NCBI RefSeq assembly: GCF_031344055.1
Contig: NZ_JADBEN010000004.1
Strand: one strand, 5' to 3'
DNA from: Methylobacillus flagellatus_A
GTDB lineage: Bacteria; Pseudomonadota; Gammaproteobacteria; Burkholderiales; Methylophilaceae
DNA: 64,000 bases
Shown here: positions 7,458 through 15,320 of the stretch, in pieces
Numbering within the stretch: position 1 is the first letter of the stretch
Layout: each line of letters opens with the position of its first letter
The notes under the pieces: model-generated
Told to the model about the DNA's origin: nothing
Databases searched by the model: none
What the model saw: only the letters and a program-made list of their open reading frames with translations
Position numbers and translations under genes: made by a program

Positions 7458-8492
7458 ATGGCTGCGTTAGATTTTGCGTTTGACGAGGTATTGCTGGGCG
7501 ATCTCTATCAATCCGCGCTGCTGGAGCCGCCTGATTCGTTTCAGCAGTCCGCGCTTCGCCAGCTGGACAAATTGATTGGCTTCGACCAGGCCTGGTGGGG
7601 CATCATGTCCCCGGCCAAGGTTGGCTTCCAGTTGCGCAGTTCGTTCAGGCACGAGCTGCCACTGGCGTTTGAAGAACATTGGCGGTCGGTGAGCGGCGAT
7701 GACACGCTGGCCTTGAACGTACAGCTGAAGCCAAGAACGACCATTCACTACCGACACGCGGATTTGTATTCCACCCCGGGTCTCAAGTCGTTGAATGGCG
7801 AGCAGCATATCCGCCAGGCCTTGTGTACCTCCATCTTCTTTCCTGACAATCAGTCTTTTCTCTTCATCTCGCTTTTTCGCTCGGGAAAATATGCAAAGGC
7901 TTTTAGCCAACGGGATGTCGCAATCAAGCAGAAAATCACCCCGCACTTGTATGCCAGTTGGAAATCCAACCTGCAAGCGGAAATTGAGAGAATGCGCATC
8001 CCCAACCAGCTGTTGCATGCCTCGACTGCCTTTTTGGACAGCGAGGGGAGCATCCTCTGCTCCGATGCCGCCTTCAACGGCTTTGTGAACGAGTTATGGC
8101 CGCATTGGAAAGAAAAGGGCAGGGTTCCGCTAGGTATGCTGGACGAAGGCTGGATATGCCCTTCCGGCTTGCTCCAGGTGAAAAGGCTATGCGCCGGCGG
8201 GCTGGAAAGGATAGATATCAGCCGCCAGCCACTTTTCAGCAAGCTGACGAAACGTGAAAAACAGATCGCGCTTGAATATGCGGACGGGAAGTCTTACAAG
8301 GAAATTGCCGCTGGTCTGGCGTTGTCTCCCACTACCGTGAGGCATTACCTGCAGGTGATTTATACCAAGTTGGATATCAACGATAAATCCGAGCTGGTGC
8401 GATTCTCGGATGCCTACTCGAGGTCAGTCGAGATGATGAGGTGGAAGGAGGCAGCCAGCCAGGCGGCGCTGCCTCTTGTATCCGGCATGTAG
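7458..8492 (+). CDS. LuxR-family transcriptional regulator
   Basis: A 344-residue regulator with a C-terminal LuxR/GerE helix-turn-helix at about 263-313 (LTKREKQIALEYADGKSYKEIA... SPTTVRHYLQVIYTKL). The N-terminal 250 residues have no motif I recognise and probably sense a ligand. It has no receiver-domain aspartate pattern, so it is not a standard response regulator. The ATG at 7458 is preferred over 7410 because AGGGGGAAG precedes it and the earlier 16 residues are His/Gly-rich and unlike a folded start. It is transcribed divergently from the symporter/dehydratase operon with about 96 bases between, so it is the natural candidate to regulate that operon. Confidence 0.85.
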   Translation: MAALDFAFDEVLLGDLYQSALLEPPDSFQQSALRQLDKLIGFDQAWWGIMSPAKVGFQLRSSFRHELPLAFEEHWRSVSGDDTLALNVQLKPRTTIHYRHADLYSTPGLKSLNGEQHIRQALCTSIFFPDNQSFLFISLFRSGKYAKAFSQRDVAIKQKITPHLYASWKSNLQAEIERMRIPNQLLHASTAFLDSEGSILCSDAAFNGFVNELWPHWKEKGRVPLGMLDEGWICPSGLLQVKRLCAGGLERIDISRQPLFSKLTKREKQIALEYADGKSYKEIAAGLALSPTTVRHYLQVIYTKLDINDKSELVRFSDAYSRSVEMMRWKEAASQAALPLVSGM

Positions 8493-8521
8493 CTTGGCGC
8501 CGTGATGCGGCCTTGCCAGTA

Positions 8522-9304
8522 TTATGCCGATTGAATACTGGACAGTTTTTCAAAGTCGCTGGGCTCAAGCGTAATGTCTGCAGCTTTCGCGTTTTCCTCC
8601 AGGTGCTTGACCTTGCTGGTGCCGGGGATAGGCAGCAGCACCGGGCTTCTTTGCAGCAGCCAAGCCAGGGCAATCTGGAATGGCGTTGCGCCGTATTTCC
8701 TGGCGATTTCCCCAAGCGCGGTTTTTTCAACCGGCAGGTTGCCGGTCGCCAGGGGAAACCAAGGGATAAACCCGATATTGTGCCGGGTGCAATAATCAAG
8801 GACATCTTCATGTTGCCGGAAGGCCATGTTGTACTGGTTCTGGACCGTCACCACTTCGAAGTGGCGCTGGGCGGCCTTGATGTCGTCCACCGTAGCTTCG
8901 CTCAAGCCGATGTGCTCAATCAGGCCTTCTTTCTGGAACTCTGCTATGGCCTCGAATTGTTCTTCGCGCGGGACTTTGGGATCTATCCTGTGCAGTTGCC
9001 ATAAACCGATCTGCTCAATCCCCAGCCGTCGCCAGCTCATCAGTACGCATTGCCGGAGATATTCCGGCCTGCCGACAGGCGCCCATATATCAGGTCCATG
9101 GCGTGTCAAGCCGCCCTTGGTGGCGATGAGCAGGTCATTGTACGGATGCAAGGCCTTGCGGATCAGCACTTCACTCACATCGGGTCCATAGCTGTCGGCG
9201 GTATCAATGAAATTGATCCCCAGTTCCGGGACCCGTTTCAAGGTGGCGATACTTTCCGCCAGGTCTGCGGGCTCTCCCCAAACGCCTTTCCCGGTAATGC
9301 GCAT
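8522..9304 (-). CDS. aldo/keto reductase (5' end unresolved)
   Basis: An NADPH-dependent aldo/keto reductase of the YdbC-like subgroup. Counting from the ATG at 9304, the catalytic tetrad is D34, Y39, K63 and H105 (FIDTADSYG, ATKGGL, LHRID), and the cofactor loop IPGTSKVKHLEENAKA is near the end. The first ATG is too far in. The same open frame upstream encodes YFKLGEYKLHRLGFGA (down to about base 9352), which is exactly the N-terminal beta hairpin expected for this family, yet no ATG, GTG or TTG occurs in frame there. An AGGAGGG sits at 9421-9415, just before an in-frame ATT (9412). The true start may be non-standard, or the start codon may be mutated. It is convergent with the LuxR gene. 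Confidence 0.85.
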   Translation of the reverse strand: MRITGKGVWGEPADLAESIATLKRVPELGINFIDTADSYGPDVSEVLIRKALHPYNDLLIATKGGLTRHGPDIWAPVGRPEYLRQCVLMSWRRLGIEQIGLWQLHRIDPKVPREEQFEAIAEFQKEGLIEHIGLSEATVDDIKAAQRHFEVVTVQNQYNMAFRQHEDVLDYCTRHNIGFIPWFPLATGNLPVEKTALGEIARKYGATPFQIALAWLLQRSPVLLPIPGTSKVKHLEENAKAADITLEPSDFEKLSSIQSA

Positions 9305-9515
9305 TGCCCCGAACCCTAAGCGATGCAGCTTGTACTCGCCAAGCTTGAAATATTGGTTTTGCCTGATAGGCCTTTCAAGTTGTAGGGATAACAGTCTATA
9401 GCGCCAAGCAATATCCCTCCTGGAACGGGCGGCTTAATGTTCAAACAGCGAAATGTAAAGCCTGAAGTAACGGCTTATGCTTTTCGCCAGCCACCTCTTG
9501 TGCCAAGAGGGAGGA

Positions 9516-9536
9516 TGACCTGTGCGTGTTAGGTCA
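9516..9536. promoter_or_regulatory. inverted repeat upstream of the aldo/keto reductase
   Basis: TGACCT and AGGTCA, 9 bases apart, form a perfect two-fold arrangement in the only upstream region of the aldo/keto reductase gene. It could be an operator. A second short hairpin, CCTCTTG/CAAGAGG, lies next to it at about 9493-9509. Confidence 0.3.
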
Positions 9537-9564
9537 AGCATTGAGTATACCAATTTGTATGGTG

Positions 9565-9960
9565 TTATAGCGTATTGATCACATACGTCAGGATTGTGAA
9601 CGAAATCCACATGAAGCCGATCGTCGACACCACAAAGCTCAATGCGGTGAATACCTTCCACTTTTTCTTGGACCAGAAATCCGTATCGAAAGCTGCAATC
9701 GTGAAGATGGTGGGATTGGTGAATCCGCCTATTGCCAGGCAGACACAAGCTGCTGTCGGAAGCGGGATTCCCAAGCCGTAAAAGCTTAATCCGAATAACG
9801 CCATCAGGGCGTAGTCGATGTGCGCCCGGATCATGGTCTTGTAGTCGATCAGGAATTCATCAACACCCTTGATCGGGAACCATTTGGCAAAAGTCATCAG
9901 CCAAGCAGATAAAATTAAAGCGGTGACACAGGCTACGGCTCCTATCAGTAAAGCGATCAT
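9565..9960 (-). CDS. four-helix membrane protein of unknown function
   Basis: A 131-residue integral membrane protein I cannot assign. Four hydrophobic segments are visible, at about 2-25, 47-64, 66-90 and 104-128. Between them lie a charged loop (KGVDEFLIDYKTMIRAHIDY) and a GGFTNPTIF motif after the third helix. The size and topology recall small four-helix isomerase-like membrane proteins, but I see no decisive signature. The start is secure: GGAGGAGAAG lies just before ATG 9960. It appears monocistronic; a 22-base perfect palindrome sits 30-50 bases upstream and may control it. Confidence 0.6.
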   Translation of the reverse strand: MIALLIGAVACVTALILSAWLMTFAKWFPIKGVDEFLIDYKTMIRAHIDYALMALFGLSFYGLGIPLPTAACVCLAIGGFTNPTIFTIAAFDTDFWSKKKWKVFTALSFVVSTIGFMWISFTILTYVINTL

Positions 9961-9990
9961 TTACTTCTCCTCCAGTGATTTTGTAAATAA

Positions 9991-10012
9991 ATATATACAG
10001 ATCTGTATATAT
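9991..10012. promoter_or_regulatory. 22-base perfect palindrome upstream of the four-helix protein gene
   Basis: The halves ATATATACAGA and TCTGTATATAT are exact reverse complements, centred between 10001 and 10002, about 31 bases upstream of ATG 9960. A perfect dyad this long with no T-tract looks like a binding site for a dimeric repressor. The surrounding DNA is AT-rich. Confidence 0.5.
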
Positions 10013-10226
10013 GCGAATCATATACCAAGATTTGCAATTTGCAAGGGAATAGATTCAGCGCTAGAAGTCTGGAAAGATGTAAGAAGGCTGGGCTTATGAA
10101 CAAGCCTCTTAAGTCAGGAGCGCAGTGTGGGCTGGCTGGCACGGCATCTGCAATATGGAAACCAGGAATACCGTTTCCGTCCCAAGAAGCATAATGACTA
10201 AACAGTTATGATTAATATTTAATCAG
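10013..10226. other. AT-rich intergenic region between divergent genes
   Basis: Part of the 333-base gap between the four-helix membrane protein gene (minus strand) and the biotin operon (plus strand). Besides the palindrome at 9991-10012 and the BirA-type operator and promoter at 10227-10267, I see no gene or repeat here. Confidence 0.5.
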
Positions 10227-10267
10227 TTGTAAATTTATTGTTGTCTTGAATGTTGACAAGCTATAAT
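10227..10267 (+). promoter_or_regulatory. BirA-type biotin operator overlapping the bio operon promoter
   Basis: TTGTAAATT (10227-10235) and TGTTGACAA (10251-10259) are separated by exactly 15 bases, the layout of the known BirA operator TTGTAAACC-N15-GGTTTACAA. The outer four bases of each arm match perfectly. A TATAAT -10 element (10262-10267) follows at once, and TTGTTG/TTGTCT -35 candidates lie inside the spacer, so bound BirA-biotinyl-AMP would block polymerase. The first gene, a membrane protein, starts at 10294. Confidence 0.7.
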
Positions 10268-10293
10268 CCGGTTTTCAATTCCATTTTGATGTC

Positions 10294-10683
10294 ATGGCTA
10301 CCAAAATCATCACTGCCAAGCAGCAGATGCGGGCAGCACAGAGCTTTCCCTTTTTCTCCAGCCTTGCCGTGGTGATACCGGTATTGATCCCTTTCTGGAT
10401 TGCGGCCTCGATTTTTACCTATGCCTCGATGGCAAACCATCCCTGTACCCGCGTCTGCGATTACCTTGTGCCTGCAGGTTATCGTTTTTATGGCCTGCTC
10501 GGCGCCTGGGTGGTACTGCTCAACTTCAGTTCCAACATGGCAGGCTGGGTAGGGGGAGGGTTGAATCTGGCCCTGATCATATGGGCGGTCAGCGTTCTGG
10601 TAATAGTCCCGCTGGGAGTGCGCGATATCTTGCGCGCGCGCAAGGAGCCATGGCAGGAATATACCGTCGAGACAACAGAATAA
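10294..10683 (+). CDS. membrane protein heading the biotin operon, function unknown
   Basis: A 129-residue membrane protein with three hydrophobic segments, at about 20-44, 62-80 and 84-108. Between the first two is a short loop with two cysteines (HPCTRVCDYLVP), and the C-terminus is charged and cytoplasmic or periplasmic (ARKEPWQEYTVETTE). I do not recognise the family and it is not a BioY-type transporter by length or sequence. It lies directly downstream of a BirA-type operator and promoter, and 10 bases before bioB, so it is very likely cotranscribed with the biotin genes. A role in biotin or pimelate-related transport is possible but inferred only from position. Confidence 0.7.
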   Translation: MATKIITAKQQMRAAQSFPFFSSLAVVIPVLIPFWIAASIFTYASMANHPCTRVCDYLVPAGYRFYGLLGAWVVLLNFSSNMAGWVGGGLNLALIIWAVSVLVIVPLGVRDILRARKEPWQEYTVETTE

Positions 10684-10693
10684 AAGGAAACAC

Positions 10694-11701
10694 ATGCGAG
10701 ATTCAGTGATTGATATACGCGGCCTTGACCGCGTGGAGCGCGCCAAGACCCAGACGCGCGCAGAAGCGCCCAAGCGCTGGGCTGTCGATGAGATCGTCGC
10801 GCTGTTCGAATTGCCGTTTTCAGACCTGATGCACCGTGCCCAGTCGGTGCATCGCGAGAATTTCGACCCCAATGGCGTCCAGGTGAGCACGCTGCTGTCG
10901 ATCAAGACCGGCGGCTGTTCCGAAGATTGCGGCTATTGTCCGCAAGCCGCACGTTACCATACCGATGTGGAAAAGCAGGATTTGATGCAGTTGGACGAAG
11001 TGCTGGCTGCTGCGCGGGCCGCCAAGGAAAATGGCGCCAGCCGCTTCTGCATGGGGGCTGCATGGCGCAGCCCCAAGCAGCGCGACCTGGAGCCGGTGCT
11101 GGCCATGATCCGCGAAGTGAAGGCGATGGGTTTGGAAACCTGCGCCACGCTGGGGATGCTGAAAGACGGCCAGGCCGAGCAATTGAAGGATGCCGGCCTC
11201 GACTATTACAACCATAACCTGGATACTGCGCCGGAATATTACGGCGACGTGATCACGACGCGTACCTACCAGGACCGCCTGGATACGCTGGACCGCGTGC
11301 GCGAGCAGGACATCAATGTCTGTTGCGGCGGCATTATCGGCATGGGCGAAACCCGCGCTCAGCGTGCCGGCCTGCTGGCGCAGCTTGCCAATATGGAGCG
11401 TCCGCCCGAAAGCGTACCCATCAACTTGTTGACCCAGGTGGAAGGCACGCCGATGTATGGCATGGACGAGCTTGACCCGTTCGAATTCGTGCGCACGATT
11501 GCGGCGGCCCGCATCACCATGCCCCAGAGCTTCGTGCGTTTGTCCGCCGGCCGCCAAAGCATGCACGAAGGCATCCAGGCCTTGTGCTTCCTGGCCGGCG
11601 CCAACTCGATTTTCTATGGCGAGAAGCTGCTGACCACGGGCAATCCCGAAGCTGAAGCCGACCGCAAGCTGTTCGACAAGCTCGGCATCCATCCGCTTTA
11701 A
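10694..11701 (+). CDS. bioB: biotin synthase
   Basis: A 335-residue radical-SAM enzyme that inserts sulfur into dethiobiotin, the last step of biotin synthesis. The radical-SAM cluster motif CxxxCxxC is at C75, C79 and C82 (GGCSEDCGYCPQAARY). The other conserved residues for the auxiliary [2Fe-2S] cluster lie further on, in FCMGAAWRSP, TCATLGML and NVCCGGIIGMGE. The C-terminal SAGRQSM and FYGEKLLTTGNPE segments are typical. Start ATG 10694 has AAAGGAA before it. It is 10 bases after the membrane protein gene and 7 bases before bioF. Confidence 0.98.
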   Translation: MRDSVIDIRGLDRVERAKTQTRAEAPKRWAVDEIVALFELPFSDLMHRAQSVHRENFDPNGVQVSTLLSIKTGGCSEDCGYCPQAARYHTDVEKQDLMQLDEVLAAARAAKENGASRFCMGAAWRSPKQRDLEPVLAMIREVKAMGLETCATLGMLKDGQAEQLKDAGLDYYNHNLDTAPEYYGDVITTRTYQDRLDTLDRVREQDINVCCGGIIGMGETRAQRAGLLAQLANMERPPESVPINLLTQVEGTPMYGMDELDPFEFVRTIAAARITMPQSFVRLSAGRQSMHEGIQALCFLAGANSIFYGEKLLTTGNPEAEADRKLFDKLGIHPL

Positions 11702-11708
11702 ATCACAG

Positions 11709-12908
11709 ATGCCTTCCATGCTGGAATCCCACCCGGCAGAAGCAGCCACCCCATTGCTGGACGCATTGCAAACCGAGCTCGCCGAACGTGCGGACCTGGG
11801 TTTGCTGCGCCAGCGCCGCGTGCTTCAAGGCATGCAGGGCGTGCATGTCGAGGTTGACGGTAAGCGTTTGCTCTCGTTCTGCAGCAACGATTATCTGGGT
11901 TTGGCTGCCCATCCGTCCCTGATCTCCGCGATGCGCGATTGCGCTGCCACGGTCGGTGCTGGCGCCGGCGCATCCCATCTCGTCACCGGGCACCAACAGG
12001 CGCATGAAGCGCTTGAGCATGCATTGCAGGGTTTCATGGGATTGCCCGGCGTCCTGCTGTTCACCACCGGCTATATGGCGAACCTGGGTATCATCACATC
12101 GCTGTGCGGACGCGAGGATGTCATCTTTGCCGACAAGCTCAACCATGCCTCGCTCAATGATGCCGCATTGCTCTCGCGGGCCGAACTCAAGCGCTACGCT
12201 CACAATGACCTGGCAAGCCTCGAGCGGTTGCTGGCGCAAAGCCAGGCCAGGCGCAAGCTGGTGGTGGCCGATGCGGTATTCAGCATGGATGGCGACCTGG
12301 CGCCTGTCCCGGAATTGCTCGCCCTATGCGAGCGCTATGATGCCTACCTGATGTTGGACGACGCTCATGGCTTTGGCGTGCTGGGTGCGAATGGCCGCGG
12401 CGTGCTGGAGCATTTTGCGCTGGATTCGCCCCGTATCATTTATATGGCAACCCTGGGCAAGGCCGCAGGGGCGGCAGGCGCATTCGTGGCAGGCCCGAAA
12501 ATCCTCACTGATTACCTGATGCAAACAGCCCGTCCTTATATTTACACCACCGCGAGCCCGGCGCCAGTGGCGGCTGCCGCAATGACCGGCGTGCAATTGA
12601 TCGAGCAAGACCATACGCGCCGCGCCCATCTGCATGCCTTGATCGCGGATTTCAGAACGTCATGCCGATTGCAGCGCTGGCAGCTGATGGCATCCGAAAC
12701 TGCGATACAGCCCGTGGTCATCGGTAGCAACGAAGAGGTATTGCAGGTAAGCAAGCGCTTGCTTGAGTCGGGCATCCTGGTGCCGGCCATCCGTCCTCCG
12801 ACCGTGCCAAAAGGCACGGCCAGATTGCGGATATCGCTATCCGCCGCACATACGCATGAGGATGTCCGGCTGCTGCTGGCAGCATTGCATACATTGGAGG
12901 CTGCATGA
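11709..12908 (+). CDS. bioF: 8-amino-7-oxononanoate synthase
   Basis: A 399-residue PLP enzyme that condenses pimeloyl-ACP (or -CoA) with L-alanine to give 8-amino-7-oxononanoate, the first dedicated ring-forming step. The alpha-oxoamine synthase pattern is present: FCSNDYLGLAAHP at 57-69, GAGASHLVTGH at 85-95, LDDAHGFGVLG at 216-226 with the PLP-contacting Asp/His, and the Schiff-base lysine K251 in ATLGKAAG. The length is slightly over the family norm because of a short N-terminal extension; ATG 11718 is an alternative start. The end overlaps bioH by 4 bases. Confidence 0.97.
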   Translation: MPSMLESHPAEAATPLLDALQTELAERADLGLLRQRRVLQGMQGVHVEVDGKRLLSFCSNDYLGLAAHPSLISAMRDCAATVGAGAGASHLVTGHQQAHEALEHALQGFMGLPGVLLFTTGYMANLGIITSLCGREDVIFADKLNHASLNDAALLSRAELKRYAHNDLASLERLLAQSQARRKLVVADAVFSMDGDLAPVPELLALCERYDAYLMLDDAHGFGVLGANGRGVLEHFALDSPRIIYMATLGKAAGAAGAFVAGPKILTDYLMQTARPYIYTTASPAPVAAAAMTGVQLIEQDHTRRAHLHALIADFRTSCRLQRWQLMASETAIQPVVIGSNEEVLQVSKRLLESGILVPAIRPPTVPKGTARLRISLSAAHTHEDVRLLLAALHTLEAA

Positions 12909-13702
12909 GCGGTATTCATGTCGACATCACCGGCAAGGGCCAGCCCTTGGTCCTGATTCACGGCTGGGGGATGCATGGCGGCGTCTGGCAGCCTTTGGTG
13001 AAAAAGCTCTCCCAGTCGTTTGAGCTGCATATCGTGGACTTGCCCGGCATGGGCTTGAGCCAGGGCGTGATCGCCAGCAATCTCGATGAAATGGTGGCGT
13101 CGTTGCTGCCTGTCCTACCTGTTCGTGCCGATATCGCCGGCTGGTCATTGGGCGGCCTGGTAGCCATGCGGCTGGCCTTGGCCCACCCGGAGCGGGTGCA
13201 GCGCCTGGTGCTGGTGGGGAGCACGCCGTGCTTCATCAATACCGGGCCGGGGCATTCCCAGCCCTGGGAATACGGTATGGCAGCCACCGTGTTCCAGAGG
13301 TTCGCACAACAAGTAAACGAGGATTATGCCGCCACCCTGATCAAGTTCCTGACTTTGCAATGCATGGGGGCCAGCGACGCGCGTGCCACCATCAAGGAGC
13401 TGCGCCGGGCGCTGGCCGAGCGCCCTGTGCCATCGCCGCTGGCGCTCGAAGCCGCGCTTGACGTGCTGTTGCAGAACGACCTTCGTCCCGAGCTAGCCGC
13501 CTTGCAGCAACCTGTGCTGCTGGTCCATGGCGACCGCGACAGCCTCGCTCCAGTGCAGGCCGCCCATTGGCTGGCCCGGCATTTGCCGCATGCCAGCATG
13601 CGGGTGATCGCCGGTGCAGGCCATGCGCCTTTCCTCTCGCATACGGCGCAATTCATCGACAGCGTGCGTGGCTTTCTCCAATCCCATGCAGAGCCTGTGT
13701 GA
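12905..13702 (+). CDS. bioH: pimeloyl-ACP methyl ester carboxylesterase
   Basis: A 265-residue alpha/beta hydrolase that removes the methyl group from pimeloyl-ACP methyl ester, ending the BioC-shielded fatty-acid cycles that make pimelate. The nucleophile is S81 in GWSLGG, the acid is probably D212 (GDRDSLAP), and the base is H240 (GAGHAPFL); the oxyanion motif HGWGMHGGVW is at 19-28. The start at ATG 12905 overlaps the bioF stop (ATGA), and the stop overlaps the bioC start (TGATG), giving tight coupling. Having bioH inside the operon next to bioC supports the assignment over a generic esterase. Confidence 0.95.
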   Translation: MSGIHVDITGKGQPLVLIHGWGMHGGVWQPLVKKLSQSFELHIVDLPGMGLSQGVIASNLDEMVASLLPVLPVRADIAGWSLGGLVAMRLALAHPERVQRLVLVGSTPCFINTGPGHSQPWEYGMAATVFQRFAQQVNEDYAATLIKFLTLQCMGASDARATIKELRRALAERPVPSPLALEAALDVLLQNDLRPELAALQQPVLLVHGDRDSLAPVQAAHWLARHLPHASMRVIAGAGHAPFLSHTAQFIDSVRGFLQSHAEPV

Positions 13703-14568
13703 TGCGTGACGAATACCTGATAGACAAAGCCAGGGTGCGTGCGTCGTTCGACCGCGCGGCAGGCAACTATGACGCTGCCGCGATCCTGCAGCGCGAAGTG
13801 CGCGAGCGCATGTTGCAACGCCTTGAGCTGGTGAAAATCACGCCCCGCGTCATCCTGGATGCGGGCTGCGGCACCGGTCACGCCAGCGTGGCATTGGGCA
13901 AGCGGTATCGCGACAGCCAAGTGATCTCGCTGGATATCGCCATGGGCATGTTGCAGCAGACCCTGGCGCATTATCCCTGGACCAAGCGCCTATTAGGGCA
14001 AAAACGTCCTAGTGCGCTGTGCGCCGATATCGAACAGCTCCCGCTTAAGGACGCCAGCTTGGACCTGGTCTGGTCCAATGTGGCGATCCAGTGGTGCAAC
14101 GACCTCGATAGCGCTTTCACCTGCATGGCGCGCGTGTTGCGCCCCGAAGGCCTGCTCATGTTCAGCACCTTCGGGCCGGATACCTTGAAGGAGCTGCGTG
14201 CAGCGTCAGGGGGCGACCATGTCCATGTCAGCCGCTTCATCGACATGCACGATATCGGCGACGCCCTGGTGCGCGCCGGGTTTTCCGACCCCGTGCTCGA
14301 CGTGGAGCGTTTCGTTCTCACCTATGACGACGTGCTATCCGTCATGCGCGACCTCAAGGCCATCGGGGCGCACAATGCCGCGGCAGGCCGCGCCCGCGGT
14401 TTGCTGGGACGCGGCTTCCTCAACCGCTTGACGGAAGCGTACGAACAATTCCGCCATGAAGGCAAACTGCCCGCGACCTATGAAGTGGTCTACGGCCACG
14501 CCTGGAAACCCCAGCCCAAACAGCCCGGCGTCGCCACCGTGACCCTGCATCCGAGGAAACCGCGTTGA
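13702..14568 (+). CDS. bioC: malonyl-ACP O-methyltransferase
   Basis: A 288-residue SAM-dependent methyltransferase that methylates malonyl-ACP so that it can enter fatty acid elongation as a disguised primer for pimelate. Motif I is VILDAGCGTGHASVAL at 50-65; further SAM-binding words are LDIAMGMLQ and ADIEQLPLKDASLDLVWSN. The frame stays open upstream into bioH, but the ATG at 13702, sharing bases with the bioH stop, gives the normal BioC N-terminus (RVRASFDRAAGNYD). Its end overlaps the TTG start of bioD. It is the fourth step-gene of the operon. Confidence 0.96.
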   Translation: MRDEYLIDKARVRASFDRAAGNYDAAAILQREVRERMLQRLELVKITPRVILDAGCGTGHASVALGKRYRDSQVISLDIAMGMLQQTLAHYPWTKRLLGQKRPSALCADIEQLPLKDASLDLVWSNVAIQWCNDLDSAFTCMARVLRPEGLLMFSTFGPDTLKELRAASGGDHVHVSRFIDMHDIGDALVRAGFSDPVLDVERFVLTYDDVLSVMRDLKAIGAHNAAAGRARGLLGRGFLNRLTEAYEQFRHEGKLPATYEVVYGHAWKPQPKQPGVATVTLHPRKPR

Positions 14569-15251
14569 GCGCCGCACACCGTAAACAAGCCTACTTCGTC
14601 ACCGGCACCGATACCGGCGTCGGCAAGACCATGGTCAGCAGCATGCTGGTGCGCCAGTTTGCAGCGCGTGGCCTGCGCAGCGTAGGCATGAAACCGATCG
14701 CTTCCGGCTGCGAACGCCAGAATGAGCAATTGATTTCCGAAGACGTCACGCAGCTATTGGCCGCCAGCAATGTCGAGCTATCATTGTCCGACATCAACCC
14801 TTATGTCTTCGAGCCCGCCATTGCGCCGCATATCGCGGCCAAACAGGCAGGCGTGAAGATCGACCTGGATCATATCTTGGCCGCGTTCGAGCGCTTGCAG
14901 TCCCAGGCGGATGTCGTGATCGTCGAGGGAGCGGGCGGTTTCTATGTGCCGTTGGATGACCGGCACGATATTGCAGACCTGGCTGCCAAGCTTGGCGTGC
15001 CCGTGATTCTCGTAGTCGGCATGCGGCTGGGATGCATCAATCATGCATTGCTGACCGCCGAGGCGATCAGGCAACGCGGTCTGGCGTTGGCTGGCTGGGT
15101 AGCGAATCAGGCAGATCCAAGGATGGCGATGCTAGAGGAAAATCTACAGACGTTGAAGCAAAGAATGCCAGCAATATGTCTGGGATTGGTGCCATGGCAG
15201 GAGCAAACCGATATGCCTGGGGGCACTGATATTGTCAGGGCATTGTTGTAA
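14565..15251 (+). CDS. bioD: dethiobiotin synthetase
   Basis: A 228-residue ATP-dependent carboxylase that closes the ureido ring of dethiobiotin from 7,8-diaminononanoate and CO2. The P-loop GTDTGVGKT is at 14-22, followed by the MKPIASGC strand and VIVEGAGGFYVPL. The start is TTG at 14565, which overlaps the bioC stop; no ATG or GTG close by would keep the P-loop strand intact. It is the last gene of the operon. bioA, which makes the substrate, is not in the window and must be elsewhere. Confidence 0.96.
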   Translation: MSAAHRKQAYFVTGTDTGVGKTMVSSMLVRQFAARGLRSVGMKPIASGCERQNEQLISEDVTQLLAASNVELSLSDINPYVFEPAIAPHIAAKQAGVKIDLDHILAAFERLQSQADVVIVEGAGGFYVPLDDRHDIADLAAKLGVPVILVVGMRLGCINHALLTAEAIRQRGLALAGWVANQADPRMAMLEENLQTLKQRMPAICLGLVPWQEQTDMPGGTDIVRALL

Positions 15252-15320
15252 TGAGGATGTTGATTTCAATACGCGCTGGTCGCGGTGGACGATAAGCAGC
15301 TTGATTGTGTTGTGGATGTC

